NCBI RefSeq assembly: GCF_029227915.1
Contig: NC_079875.1
Span: 8,739,001-8,803,000 of the forward strand
Reading direction: 5' to 3'
Length of the DNA stretch: 64,000 bases
From: Hydractinia symbiolongicarpus
Taxonomy: Eukaryota; Cnidaria; Hydrozoa; Anthoathecata; Hydractiniidae
This document shows, in pieces, positions 9,125 to 20,504 of the stretch. Made by a program: the position numbers and the translations under genes. Each line of letters opens with the position of its first letter. Position 1 is the stretch's first letter. The notes under the pieces are model-generated. The model saw only the letters and a list, made by a program, of their open reading frames with translations. It searched no databases and was not told the DNA's origin.

Positions 9125-11620
9125 ACTAGCCGAGATTACCGGATAAGTGTTTCAGGAAACAAACTGAAGTTAAAACCTAATTTTTTGAGGAAACAAGGTG
9201 AAAATTACATCTAAAATTCTGAGGAAACAAGGTGAAGCTAAAACATAATTTTATGAGGAAAGTTTTTAAAAATAAAAAATAATTTTCTGAGGAAAATTTT
9301 ACAAATTAATATATTATTATTTGTGCAAACAAGGTGAAATCAACGCATAGATTTCCTAGAAAACAAGGTGAAATTCAAAAATAATTTTCTTGAGTATTTT
9401 TTTGAGGAAGCAAGGTGAAAATTACAAATCAGATTGAAGAAACAAGGGGAAATTAACGAATAGATTTCCTAGAAAACAAGGTGAAATTAAATAATATGTT
9501 TTTGAGGAAACGTTTCAAAAATATAAAATAATTTTTTGCGAAAGATTTTTAAAAATAAAAAATAATTTTCTGAGGACACTTTTACAAATTAATATATTAT
9601 AATTTGTGCAAACAAGGTGAAATCAACGCATAGATTTCCTAAAAAACAAGGTGAAATTCAAAAATAATTTTCTTGAGGAAACTTTTCAAAAATAAAAAAT
9701 ATTTTTTTGAGGAAGCACGGTGAAAATTACACATCAGATTGAAGAAACAAGGGGAAATTAACGAATAGATTTCTTAAAAAACAAGGTGAAATTAAAAAAT
9801 AATTTTGTGAGAAAACTTTTCAAATATAAAAAATAATTTTTTGAGGAAACAAGGTGAAATTAACAAATAATTTTCCCAGGAAACAAGGTGAATTTAGCGA
9901 ATAAGTTTCTAAGGAAACAAGGTGAAATTAAAAAATTTTTTTTTTGGAAACTTTTCAAATATAAAAAATAATTTTTTGAGGAAACTTTTTAAAAATAAAA
10001 AATAATTTTCTGAGGAAACTTTTTAAGAATAAACAACGTGAAATTAAAAAATAATTTTTTAGGAAACTTTTCAAAAACAAAAAATAATTTTCTGGGGAAA
10101 CAAGGTGAAATTAACGAATAAGTATCCCAGGAAACAAGCTGAATTTAGCGAATAAGTTTCTAAGGAAACAAGGTGAAATTAAAAAATAATTTTTTGAGGA
10201 AACTTTTTAAAAATAAATTTTCTGAGGAAACTTTTCAAAAATAAAAAATAATTTTTTGAGGAAACAAGGTGAAATTAACGAATAAGTTTCCAAGGAAACA
10301 AGGTGAATTTAGCGAATAAGTTTCTAAGGACACAAGGTGAAATTAAAAAATAATTTTCTGAGGAAACTTTTTAAAAATAAAAAATAATTTTTTGAGGAAA
10401 CAATGTGAAATTAACGAATAAGTATCACAGGAAACAAGGTGAATTTAGCGAATAAGTTTCTAAGGAAACAAGGTGAAATTAAAAAATAATTTTGTGAGGA
10501 AACAAGGTGAAATTAACGAATAAGTTTCAAAGGAAACAAGGTGAATTTAGCGAATAAGTTTCTAAGGAAACAAGGTGAAATTAAAAAATAATTTTTTTAG
10601 GAAACTTTTCAAATATAAAAAATAATTTTTTGAGGAAACTTTTTAAAAATAAAAAATAATTTTCTGAGGATACTTTTACAAATTAATATATTATTATTTG
10701 TGGAAACAATGTGAAATCAACGCATAGATTTCCTAGAAAACAAGGTGAAATTCAAAAATAATATTCTTGAGGAAACTTTTCAAAAATAAAAAATAATTTT
10801 CTGAGGAAACTTTTTAAAAATAAAAAATAATTTTTTAAGGAAACTTTTTAAAAATAAGAAATAATTTTCTGAGGAAACAAGGTGAAATTAACGAGTAAGT
10901 ATCCCAGGAAACAAGGTGAATTTAGCGAATAAGTTTCTAAGGAAACAAGGTGAAATTAAAAAATAATTTTGTGAGGAAACTTTTCAAATATAAAAAATAA
11001 TTTTTTGAGGAAACTTTTTAAAAATAAAAAATAATTTTCTGAGGAAACTTTTACAAATTAATATATTATTATTTGTGGAAACAATGTGAAATCAACGCAT
11101 AGATTTCCTAGAAAACAGGGTGAAATTCAAAAATAATTTTTTGAGGAAACTTTTTAAAAATAAAAAATAATTTTCTGAGGAAACTCTTACAAATTAATAT
11201 ATTATTATATGTGCAAACAAGGTGAAATCAACGTATAGATTTCCTAGAAAACAAGGTGAAATTCAAAAATAATTTTCTTGAGGAATCTTTTCAAAAATAA
11301 AAAATAATTTTTTGAGGAAACAAGGTGAAATTAACGAATAAGTTTCCCAGGAAACAAAGTGAAATTCAGGAATAAATTTTTTAAAAATAAAACATAATTT
11401 TTTGAGGAAACAAGGTGAAAATTACAAATCAGATTGAAGAAACAAGGGGAAATTAACGAATAGATTTCTAGAAAACAAGGTGAATATAAATAATATGTTT
11501 TTGAGGAAACCTTTTAAAAAATAAAAAATAATTTTTTGAGGAAACTTTTTAAAAATAAAAAATAATTTTCTGATGAAACTTTCCCAAAATAATATATTAT
11601 TATTTGTGGAAAAAATGTGT
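9125..11620 (+). repeat. AT-rich minisatellite spacer of the palindrome
   Basis: A mosaic of short units of about 30-40 bp. One type is 'gaggaaacaaggtgaaatta' plus 'acgaataagtttc'; another is 'gaggaaactttttaaaaata' plus 'aaaaataattttct'. Units alternate in higher-order blocks of a few hundred bases; for example, the motif 'acaaattaatatattatta' recurs about five times. It has no coding capacity. It lies between the palindrome arms and is the part most prone to assembly error and length change. Confidence 0.95.
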
Positions 11621-11751
11621 TTATTTCACCTTGTTTCCTCACGAAAATTATTTTTTAATTTCAACTTGTTTTCTAGGAAATCTTTTCGTTAATTTCACAT
11701 TGTTTTCTAGGAAATCTATTCGTTAATTTCACCTTGTTTCTTCAGAAAATT
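11621..11751 (-). repeat. Inverted end of the minisatellite
   Basis: Here the same minisatellite units appear reverse-complemented ('ttaatttcaccttgtttc', 'tttctaggaaatc'). The sequence therefore changes orientation at about 11620, and the true axis of symmetry is inside the minisatellite near its right edge. Confidence 0.85.
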
Positions 11752-11775
11752 ATTTTTCAAAAAACCGTGTATATA

Positions 11776-12640
11776 ATATTGATTCATACACCGTCAAGCA
11801 AATAGGTGATATCGCAAAAACCCGTGGACTTAAAAGGTATTATAAACTACGTAAGGCTTATTTTCTTCAACATATTAAAAACAATAGGAACATTGGATTA
11901 AACATGTTGACGATCTGTTCCATATTATCGCGTTTATCCCGGACCGGTTCAAGACCCGAGACATGTGTATTTGTGTCATTGCAAAGGAGCTACTTATGCT
12001 ACTGTATGTTCGGGATAGGTTCAAAAATTAAGACATGTGTAACAATGCTGTTGAGGATGATTCAAATATGTTCCAGTATGTTCCGGGTAGGTTCAAGACC
12101 CAAGGCATATGGAATATGGTTGTTGAAAAACACACCTACCTTCTCGGGGATGTACCGGACTTGCTCAAGACGCAAAATTAGTGTAATGGGATTGTCTAAA
12201 AGAGTCCCTACCTATTGGGGCATGTACCGGACCATTTCAAGACCCAAGACATGTTCCCAGCAAGTCCAAGACGCAAAGCATGTGCAACAAAGTTGTTGAA
12301 AAGGATCCCTGGGCACTGCAGGACGTGCAGGATAGGTTTAAGACACAGGGCATGTGCAATGGGACTGTTGAGGAGAACCCCTGGGTGTTAGGTTGCGTGC
12401 CGGATTGGTTTGTTACCCCGAGTATGATATCAAATAGGAACGCCAAGCCTTAATGGCGAAAAGTCTACCGTCAAAGGACAGCTGAAAAGGCTAGAATTAA
12501 GAAGAATCTAGCCCCAGTAACATGGTATCCAGATGGGGTCATCGATTGGTGCTTTTCAGAGGATGAAAAGGCAGGCCTTGAGAAGTTGTGGGGATTGGCC
12601 CGAAACGTTATCTTACAGCAATTCCAGTAAGATAATACTA
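11776..12640 (+). pseudogene. SAP/Rho-N-like plus KTQ-repeat gene 1 (right arm)
   Basis: Mirror copy of the gene at 7960-8806. It opens with 'DSYTVKQIGDIAKTRGLKRY' and continues through degenerate repeats ('VPGRFKTQGIWN', 'VQDRFKTQGMCNGTVEE') to 'VPDWFVTPSM' and 'APITWYPDGVIDWCFSEDEK', then stops shortly after 'NVILQQFQ'. The spacer-borne N-terminal extension seen on the left side is absent here because the homology ends at 11752. Stops are spread through the repeats, as in the left arm. Confidence 0.6.
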
Positions 12641-12649
12641 CTAATAAAG

Positions 12650-13155
12650 ATGAGTTTCAAGACACAAGACATGTGCAACAAAGCTGTTAAAAAGGATCCC
12701 TGGCTGCTCCAATACGTGCCAGACCGATTCAAGACGCAAGACGTGTGTAACAAAGTTGTTGAAAAAAAATCACTGGGTGCTCATACATGTCCCAGACCGG
12801 TTCAAAACGCAAAAAGTGTGTAATGGGGCCGGTAAAAAGAATCCACGCATGCTTGAATTATATCAGATTGTTTCAATACACAGGAGATGTGCAACAAAAC
12901 TGTTGACTGGACTGGATCACGAAGTATCGTCAAATATGGTCAAAGTTCGAAGAGTTGATTTCCGAGTATCTGAAAACGGAACCTGTGAAAAAAGATCGAT
13001 ACATGAACGCCAAACTCCCGTACCACGCGATCACAACCAAATTCCAAAGTATGCCGATACCCTACGACGAATCCTGCCAGGTGAGTGCCGTTCTAGCTAT
13101 TTCATCGGTGCATATGCAAGGTAAATCACTACCCCCAGACACACAAAGACTTTAA
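12650..13155 (+). pseudogene. KTQ-repeat gene 2 (right arm)
   Basis: Mirror copy of 7400-7912. It begins 'MSFKTQDMCNKAVKKDPWLL', continues 'VPDRFKTQDVCNKVVEKKS', then shifts frame through two damaged units and ends with 'WSKFEELISEYLKTEPVKKD' and 'MPIPYDESCQ'. The CAG/GTGAGT splice-donor consensus after the last motif is conserved in both arms. Confidence 0.55.
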
Positions 13156-13296
13156 AAAAAAAAATGGTTGCTGGTTAAGGATTAGAAAGAAACCATATAT
13201 ATATACAAGACCTATAAAAATATAATACAAATTAAGGCATATATTCATGTGGAGACTCTACATAGTGTTTACATATTGCACAGATTGAAGTTTTTC

Positions 13297-13903
13297 TTAA
13301 ATTTCGTCTTTTACCTCCTCCCTACCATTAGCAACTAGCTGGGCTCTTTCCTGTTCATTGATGACATTTACGATCCTATTAAACCTCTGACGCATTTGCT
13401 CCTTCAACAACATATATCTTTCCTTTTCACGGCTAATTAGACTATACTCTTGATCACTGATAACGCCGTTTTTCATTGACTTGCTGATCAGATCTACAAT
13501 CGAGATTAGTTTCGCCTCTGCGAGTAGCCATATACTATCATGTTGTTTGGACTTAACACGCAACCGTTCAGAGGCATTTCGGAGACCGACCTTCCCTATT
13601 CCGGCGGCAATTGCGAGTCCCCCCATGGCACAGGCTAGGGAAACCCCAAACCCGAGCCCATAGCTCCAATCCCAAGCCCTGACGTAATCACACTTACGCC
13701 AAGCAGACCATGATCGCAAAAGCGTACCCACGTATTGTGCATTTAAATTCTTTTCCAATTTTAGTCCGCTCCTTTATCTCGTCCCGGAGATATTGTTCAA
13801 TGTCCTCGATTTTCCTGAGTCTGAAAACCTGTCCCTCATCCTGATCAGAGTCTTGCGCAGATCCACTCGGCAAACTCAGATGGAGTTTCCTTATATCTCT
13901 CAT
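13297..13903 (-). pseudogene. Gly-rich membrane/coiled-coil protein (right arm)
   Basis: Mirror copy of 6655-7263. The N-terminal piece here is open from 13903 and reads 'DIRKLHLSLPSGSAQDSDQD', then 'IEDIEQYLRDEIKERTKIGK', closer to the family pattern than the left copy ('DETKER'). The C-terminal piece (13297-13758) overlaps it in another frame, so the same frameshift breaks both copies. Confidence 0.6.
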
Positions 13904-14412
13904 CTTTATTCTATCAACAAATGCATTGTGATGTCACAAAAACGTGACGTTCTTCTCGTGATGATAGACGTCTGTTAGCATAAACTCCAGACGATCTGTT
14001 GATCCTTTCAGTGGAAGGTATACAGGGGTATCAAAGGTCCAGCTTAACATGTCTCTCCAGGCGTTTAACTTCCTGTTAGGAAGCAGGGCCAGAATTTTAG
14101 ACTTTTTTCCCATCCAAAAGACAGTCAAAATGACATCATAGTCACCCTTTGTGTAATACTTTTTGCGGGGTCATAGGGTAGGTCTAGGAGCTCTTGCAAT
14201 TGCCTACCGATCACCACCGTATAAACGTCACTAACACTGAGTCTACATTAGGCATTTTTCAAAACAAACAGTTTGATTTTTTCTTGCTCCTGGCTGTTGA
14301 TAATTGCCGCGATATCCTCGATCCTATACAAACCATTCATAATCTCAATAGGAGTAACTCTGTGATCAGGCCCCACTTTACGTATAGTGACATTGTTGTT
14401 GCTAGATAAGTT
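13904..14412 (-). pseudogene. Beta-rich-looking unknown protein (right arm)
   Basis: Mirror copy of 6091-6654. It retains 'FDTPVYLPLKGSTDRLEFML' and the C-terminal strand region. It lacks about 60 bp just upstream of 14128 that in the left arm encode 'TYQKLRLILPQLDEDD'. The deletion is therefore younger than the formation of the palindrome. Confidence 0.55.
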
Positions 14413-14416
14413 CAGT

Positions 14417-15471
14417 CATCCTGGTCTAATGCTGGTAGATTTCAGAGCTATACGTGTGTCCTGCCCCAGGTAGTCCTCGAAAATCGTAGGTTTATCGATG
14501 TCTGTAACATACAGTTGTTTAATCCCCTTTATTTTAAGAACATATACCAATACAACCCCGTGGCAAAATACAATTCCAACAGAGGAGAATAGCCACTTGG
14601 TGTAACAAATTTGGAGCAGCAAGACCTCTACGTGAGTAAGGAGTCCCATATTTCCGTGGCCTTTCCGGAGTTTACCAAATACGCCATAAAGGTCCCAACG
14701 ACCTAACTTGATGACCCCGTTAATGTGAAATGGAAGGGACAGGCACTAAATTATTGGAATACTCAGGTAAATTTTGCCACCAATTGCTCAACAACAGCCC
14801 TAGGCATCTGTAACAGGTACATGACGGTCTCGGTACCCCTTATCAACTCGATTTTTAAATTCCATGTCTATTACCATATGCGTCGCATCCTGGCAAGGAT
14901 GAAGGTACCCATGCCGTATGACGATGGGTTCGAACAGTATAAAAACCTCTACTCCACATCTGGATACGCACTGGTATACCGCGAGTACGGTGCAGATGCT
15001 AATGCCCTGTATAAATTCAAGGCTGTCACGTCGTCATTGGCAGATGGCAGATGGTGGCCCCAGGTTGACGGTGATTGGGACAAGATTATTATGCCCAAAA
15101 GCAAAGGTCTGACATCAGAGGGCCTGACTAAGCTGAGTGAGAGTATAAGGGCTTATGTGATCCTATTGCTGGGATCTCAAGCAGGTGCCAAAGCATCCCT
15201 GATTGGATCTAATGGAGACAATTATAAAGCAAGGCAAATGTTACTGCACAAATTTGAGGCTATAGTCATAAGGCAAGAAAATGTAAGACATGACATCACC
15301 GAGTTCCAGAAGGTACTGCAATATGCCAGGACCCCGGTGAACTTCGCTGTCACACATCACGTGTACATGTTACCCTCCGATATGAATCTGCGAAATGGCA
15401 AAATGTTTGACTATAATAATAATATTTTGATTGCCCTGCAAGTGCGATTATTGGTATCAGGCTTGACTTGA
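14417..15471 (+). pseudogene. 'VYMLPSDM' protein (right arm)
   Basis: Mirror copy of 5035-6085. One frame runs from about 14417 to the stop after 'LLVSGLT' with only two internal stops (TAG 14590-14592, TAA 14704-14706), both at the same places as in the left arm. The open part from 14725 begins with GTG. It differs from the left copy at three of 248 residues (Ala/Ser, Tyr/Phe, Cys/Tyr). Confidence 0.65.
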
Positions 15472-15492
15472 ATAATAGGCCTATTTTGTGGC

Positions 15493-15762
15493 ATGCCGCA
15501 CCTCTCAGGCATACCATCAGACATGTGGCAGATATCAAACTACCACCCAAGCATAACACTCATCCTATGTCTCACATACATACGCCTGATCATACTATAC
15601 AGGCCATACCATCTATACCTCCTACACGCCAAACATGTTACGCCCCCACTACCCAAACAACCCCCACAAAATCAACACGAAGATGCCAAGACTATTATTA
15701 TCATAACAGGGGTCAGCCTCATCCTCGCATATATATTACTGAAAAATAGGCCTATTATCTGA
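15493..15762 (+). CDS. Small two-helix membrane ORF (right arm)
   Basis: Identical in protein sequence to the left-arm ORF at 4744-5013. It has two predicted membrane helices around a Pro/Gln-rich linker and follows the 'VYMLPSDM' gene by about 20 bases. Because neighbouring frames are broken but this one is not, it deserves a codon-based test; chance openness cannot be excluded for 89 codons. Confidence 0.35.
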   Translation: MPHLSGIPSDMWQISNYHPSITLILCLTYIRLIILYRPYHLYLLHAKHVTPPLPKQPPQNQHEDAKTIIIITGVSLILAYILLKNRPII

Positions 15763-16436
15763 TATAGAGCACGAAATATCCGGCAGCAGCCGCGATGGCG
15801 AAATAGAGATGTTTGACCGCATATTCGATAACTTTGGCTGCTCCCCTCAGAAAAAACAAGACTACCGTACCGATGATCCCGGGTTACGCAACACCCGCCT
15901 TGCCTGCCAGATATTATCAAGCCTCTCGAGTTGCTTCTGCGAGAACTCTTTTTCACCACCCTCTGCGGCACTTCTCCCTGCAGCACCTGCTGCTGCACCA
16001 ACCCCTCCTGTAACGGCAAGGGCAATAATGGAAACCAGCAGACCCACAGCGGAGACTATGCTGGTTATGGTAAGACCCTGCTCCCTGAAGAGTGTTTTAA
16101 GCTTTTTAAGCAAAGGCATGTAATCTCCAGCGATTTCATCAACTCGGACTTAATACTCCCCAGATGCTTAAAAATCTCGGAGGAAAGTAGACCATGCCTA
16201 CCCAGTGCAAAATTTTGATCCTTCTTCAACAGATTAATATCCTTCTCAAGATCGGCAATGAAACCTTCGGACCCCGTCCTTCTGCTTCTTGAGATCTTTC
16301 AATTTACCCTCCTTCGTCTTGATCTCGCTATCATATTACATGATTTTATCCTTCACCTCCTTGATATTCTTCTGCAAGTTTTCAACCTCGAGCTTTATTT
16401 CCGTCATATCAACCTCGGGGGCATCATGGTCGATGA
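15751..16436 (-). pseudogene. Coiled-coil / membrane protein remnant (right arm)
   Basis: Mirror copy of 4070-4755 with the same three-frame break-up. The 85-codon piece at 15862-16119 ('KLKTLFREQGLTITSIVSAV') is identical to its left counterpart. Function unknown; see the left copy for the domain order. Confidence 0.6.
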
Positions 16437-16656
16437 ATGCAAATGAATCATGTGTCAAACATCGTAATGTTTTGTTTACGAGGATTTATTTTATATGGTC
16501 TTTTGAATTTTGCATATATATTTCTTATTACACAGGACTGTTTCGAATATTGACCTCGAGTGTTAACGAAAGTAGTGCCAGTGAATTATATTACTATAAA
16601 AAAAATTTAACCGAAGTTCTTATTACTGTTGTAATATAACTTAGACAGTTAACAAG

Positions 16657-16789
16657 TACAATAATAATGGATTACCCCGTGATGTACCGAAAATATTGCC
16701 CTCTGTCATAGCATCGACCTCGCAAGCTCAGTCGGCATATCGCGGGCGACATATCGCGGTACAGCTTGGGGTAACCGGGTATTATTGTA
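16657..16789. repeat. GC-rich foldback (MITE-like), right arm
   Basis: Mirror copy of 3717-3849. The inverted ends 'tacaataataatggattac' and 'gtaaccgggtattattgta' are retained. Confidence 0.6.
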
Positions 16790-17539
16790 TTTTTAGAGAT
16801 TAGCGAGTCTGAAAAATATATATTTTAAACGCCTGGTGGTAAGTAAACGAAACTAGTCCAACTAATACATAAATAATACAAGTCAGACTAAATTGTGTGT
16901 ATCCATAAAGGTTTCGGAATCATCTTTTATTTCCATAAATCTAAATGGTTATGTCAGAAGCACATGAGAGCTTGATATACTTGTAGACTGCTGGTGTATT
17001 TGATTGGTAAAAAGGCGGGGCTAAAGTGTCCAAATGTTGCTTTAGTGGCTAATATTTAATATTTTTATTTCCTACCCGCTAATTTTTTTCGTCGGTTAAC
17101 ACTCCTCTTTTAACGCAGTAGAAGACAAAAATGTTAAGTTACAAATGTTCGATACTAGAGTTTAATTTTAAGTTAAAATTGTTATCTAAAAACTATTTGC
17201 TTTGAAATAAACTGTTTTTTCAACAATTTTCCAAACATAAAAGTGACTAAATTTTGTACCAGTCACTATTATTGTTGCTGACTTTCAAATCTTTGCCAAC
17301 TTAAAACTTTTGCCGACTTGAGATTTTTTCCAACCTTATACTAGCCAAGCTAGGCCTATTATATCATTTTTTTTTCCTAATCAGAGCTACGGTCAATTTG
17401 AAAGCTGTGGCTTTGGCGTTAGTAAGTCTGGTTTTTTTACATTTCTTCTTTCCTAATACTTTGTATCTAAAAGAATATTTAATTTTTGGTAGGTTTTCAC
17501 ATGTTAAGATGAAAATATCATCACGTTTTCTAGCCATAG

Positions 17540-18520
17540 ATAAATCTTAAGTTTTAAGATTTTGGCTACAAACGTAGATTTTAAGGCTAGCGTTATTTAT
17601 TCTTATTCTGTCAAAGTTTGGTATGTTATTATTCATTTTTATGTTGTGGTTGTGGCTCTCTAGCAAGCACTTTAGTTACGTCTGGCTGAAAGGTGAAATT
17701 AGCCAAATGCAGTTTTGCTAGCAAAAACAAACTTTTTGAACAATATGTTTTATATGTTAAGTGCAGTTAGGTAGCTACACCTTGAAGTTATGTCTTATGT
17801 ATGAACTTAACCTGGTTTTTTAGCTGGACGGGTAACGACGGGTTGTTTTCCGTGTTTTAATTCGAACCGAAGTTGCGGCAAAGTTTTTTGGAAAATGGGT
17901 ATTACGCCTATCCACATGTCCAACGCCATTTGCCTGTATTAAACGCTCAGCCCCGGTTAATAACAGATTGCTTCCTGTTTTTTGTATAGACAGAAGCTGT
18001 AATCATTTTTTTGAAAAGGGTACGACTCTTATATGGATATGCAACACGGTATGGTAAGCGCTTAGTTCAGTGTTAACAACAGAGTGGCTGTTTAACCGAA
18101 GTTGCGATAATTTTTTTTTCAAAAAAAAAAGGTATTACACCTATATGGATGGCGATACTGTTTACCTGTACTCAGCGCGCAGCTTGGAGTACCTTTTATT
18201 TTGGACCTTTCACCGGGAACATTCTCCGAAAAATAATAAAGGTTGATCGACTGTTTTTGCTATGATGCTATGATGTGGTAGCAACGGTTGTAAACTGTGT
18301 TCTTATTTCAGCTGTGGAAAAGTGTCTTTTGACCCGAAAGCACCTTAAAGTTGTGTGCCATTTCTTCTATTTACGACATACTATATGCCTGTACTAAAGC
18401 GCTCTACCTGGATGCGTGGCACACTTCACGGCTCTTATTAAACGGTCAACCGTTTAACACCGGGTCACAGTTACTTTTTGCTTAACACAGCGTTTCAACG
18501 CCGGGTCTCCCGGCAAGTAT
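17540..18520 (+). repeat. Arm-end segment E, copy 2
   Basis: Mirror of 1977-2955 and, in the same orientation, homologous to 28030-29010. Shared blocks include 'cttggctagaaacgaagatt'-like sequence, 'tagctggac...gtaacgacgggttgtt', 'gttgatcgactgtttttgct' and 'tttacgacatactatatg'. The 16790-17540 stretch between this and the foldback is non-coding. Confidence 0.65.
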
Positions 18521-18680
18521 TTAATTTAAGGTATGTCTCTCCACACGCTTGATATGTCTGTAGAATTCCACCATTATTTTTAACAAAGTGCCATGACAAC
18601 TTTTTAAATGAATAAATTTGGAGAGGTTTTGATGAGAGATGAATTATATTCTGGCGTCCTTTTCATACATTATTACAGTG

Positions 18681-19032
18681 AGAAAAAGTAAAATAAAATA
18701 GATAATATACGAGTAAATCTTAATTGTTCGAAAAAGGAAATAGCTGTAGTTAAAAAAACTTATTACCACAACTGTCACCAACAGCAAACTTCGTTAAAAA
18801 GAATCCTGTGCAATTATGGCGCGGAGACAAATAACAAAAGCAGAACCGGAAAGTTTACTTTCTTTTGGAGTGCTTCCGAAATCATTCTTCTCTTTGTTTC
18901 CATGACATTAACGTGGCGAAAAGAATTCCGTTTTTATCATTTACAATATAATTTGCCTTTCGCTTACATTTTACCAAATTTTATAAGATCGATGTATTTA
19001 ATAAATTGATATGGTGGAGCGTCTTTGTTTGC
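18681..19032 (+). repeat. Dispersed repeat D, copy 1
   Basis: About 345 bp match 58295-58652 in the same orientation. Landmarks: 'gagtaaatcttaattgttcg', 'aaggaaatagctgtagtta', 'gcgaaaagaattccgtt', 'aaattgatatggtggagcg'. It begins exactly where the palindrome homology ends and abuts direct repeat B. No coding potential. Confidence 0.85.
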
Positions 19033-19160
19033 AAAAATAAATGCACAGGAAGAAGATGTGCACAATTAACACACACGCAAAATTCTCATGCATATATTTT
19101 TATAAACATAAAGAACTACGTCGTATGTATATTGCAGCATTGCAGTTTAGAGTTTGGCGT
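19027..19160 (+). repeat. Direct repeat B, copy 2
   Basis: Second copy of 917-1056 in the same orientation; differences are a few substitutions and a 7-bp deletion ('ttataaacataa' against 'ttataattataaacataa'). Confidence 0.8.
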
Positions 19161-19761
19161 GCGCGTAAGGGTTGATTGATCAAACTTTTATGGACTCGTT
19201 TCATGCAGCAGTACATCCATCTACACAAATCAGCAACACCGAAAAGTTTAATTATTAGTGTTCTTATCTCGAAGAGGATGCCCTTCACTCTATCTCTGGC
19301 TTACCTCAAACAAGTGAATTATAAAAAGACGCTCAAGCTTCTTAAAGAATGATATGGAAACACGCAGATGATAATAACCGAACGCACATGAACGAGTTGC
19401 TTAAATTAAAGAAGTTTTACAACGATCGAGATGTTCAAGAAATTCGCAAACTATAGGATGATGTGAATTGCACGCTCGAAGTCTGGAAAGGTTGGGTATA
19501 GATAGAAGAAGTTATGGTTTGTAATTATCACTGATTATTATGGAAAGACTTCCCCTTGACTTTAAGTTGAACGTTAGTAGGAAGGAAGGGTTTTGGTATT
19601 TGTCCAGGCTCCTTAAGTAAATCTGCGATGAAATTAGAGCTGGAGAATATTGTATAGTACCAATCAACCCTGTAAGTCAAAACCGCAAAGACCAATATGA
19701 AGGTAGTAAGAACAATTTTGTTTCGCAGATTGATGAGCAGAGATCGACTAGCGCAGGCTTA

Positions 19762-19983
19762 TTGACTCGATCTAATTGGATTAGTTGTGTTTTTTGTAAC
19801 AAAAATCATTGGTCTGATAAATGTTACGTTGTCACTGATAGTATTGCTTGCAAGGGAATTTTAAGAAAAGTCAACCTTTGCTTTTTGTGGTTGAAAAAAA
19901 TCACAAGATCAAAGGTTGCTCAAAAACAAAAACCTGTTTCTTTTGCGAAAGTGTTTATAACTCCGCGATTTGACACAACGTGA
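19762..19983 (+). pseudogene. BEL/Pao gag zinc-knuckle remnant
   Basis: The frame contains 'CVFCNKNHWSDKC' (CX2CX4HX4C) and, after a one-base shift near 19900, 'LCFLWLKKNHKIKGC', a second knuckle in which the second cysteine is replaced by Trp. The spacing matches the paired knuckles of BEL/Pao Gag. The frame then runs out, and no protease was recognised before the RT. Confidence 0.7.
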
Positions 19984-20504
19984 AAAGACTGATAGTCATT
20001 CCCATTCTGAAACTAAAGTGACTCACGTGCAAAACATCAACAACTATGTTTCACTGCAAATCACTGACGTTATGCTAGAAAAGGCAAGTAGCCCTCACCA
20101 CCAAGCCAAGTTTGTTTGACTCTGTATCACAAAGGTCTTATTTATCTCAACGCATTAGCAAAAAGCTATATTAGAAAACTAAAGGCTAAAATACACAGTA
20201 AGTTTAAACGGGAGTTTAAATGTTAGATAAAAAGCTTACTGTGTAAACAGGAAAAATTACAACTTTATTAGGTTTTATAATTTTTTTTAGAAGTTGGACA
20301 TGTTCAACTTTATTAAGAAACACTTTGTGAATTTTGCGCGGGAAAATTTTGTTAGCTTGAAGGGATTGAAGTTGGCTGACTGGGGTCTGAGAAGGAGGTT
20401 GACATGCTAATAAGATCAGAATTCTCCTGGAATTGTATTTTAAAGAAACGTGAAAAGTACTAGTGTACGTTTAGGGAGTAGATGTTATCGAAACGGAGGT
20501 AGGT

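Larger units (their letters stand above)
11752..18677 (-). repeat. Right arm of 7-kb palindrome
   Basis: Inverted copy of 1811-8806. Gene order and breaks are mirrored, with small differences: a deletion of about 60 bp near 14128 in the beta-rich gene, several 1-10 bp indels, and about 25 extra bases near 18325-18350. The presence of independent differences means the arms are not a simple sequencing hairpin of one molecule. The outer edge stops at 18677, where an unrelated dispersed repeat (D) begins immediately. Confidence 0.93.

Noticed and set aside
9125-11751. CRISPR-like array of regularly spaced repeats
   Set aside because: Units are contiguous, AT-rich and variable, with no unique spacers, in a eukaryotic context; it is a minisatellite.
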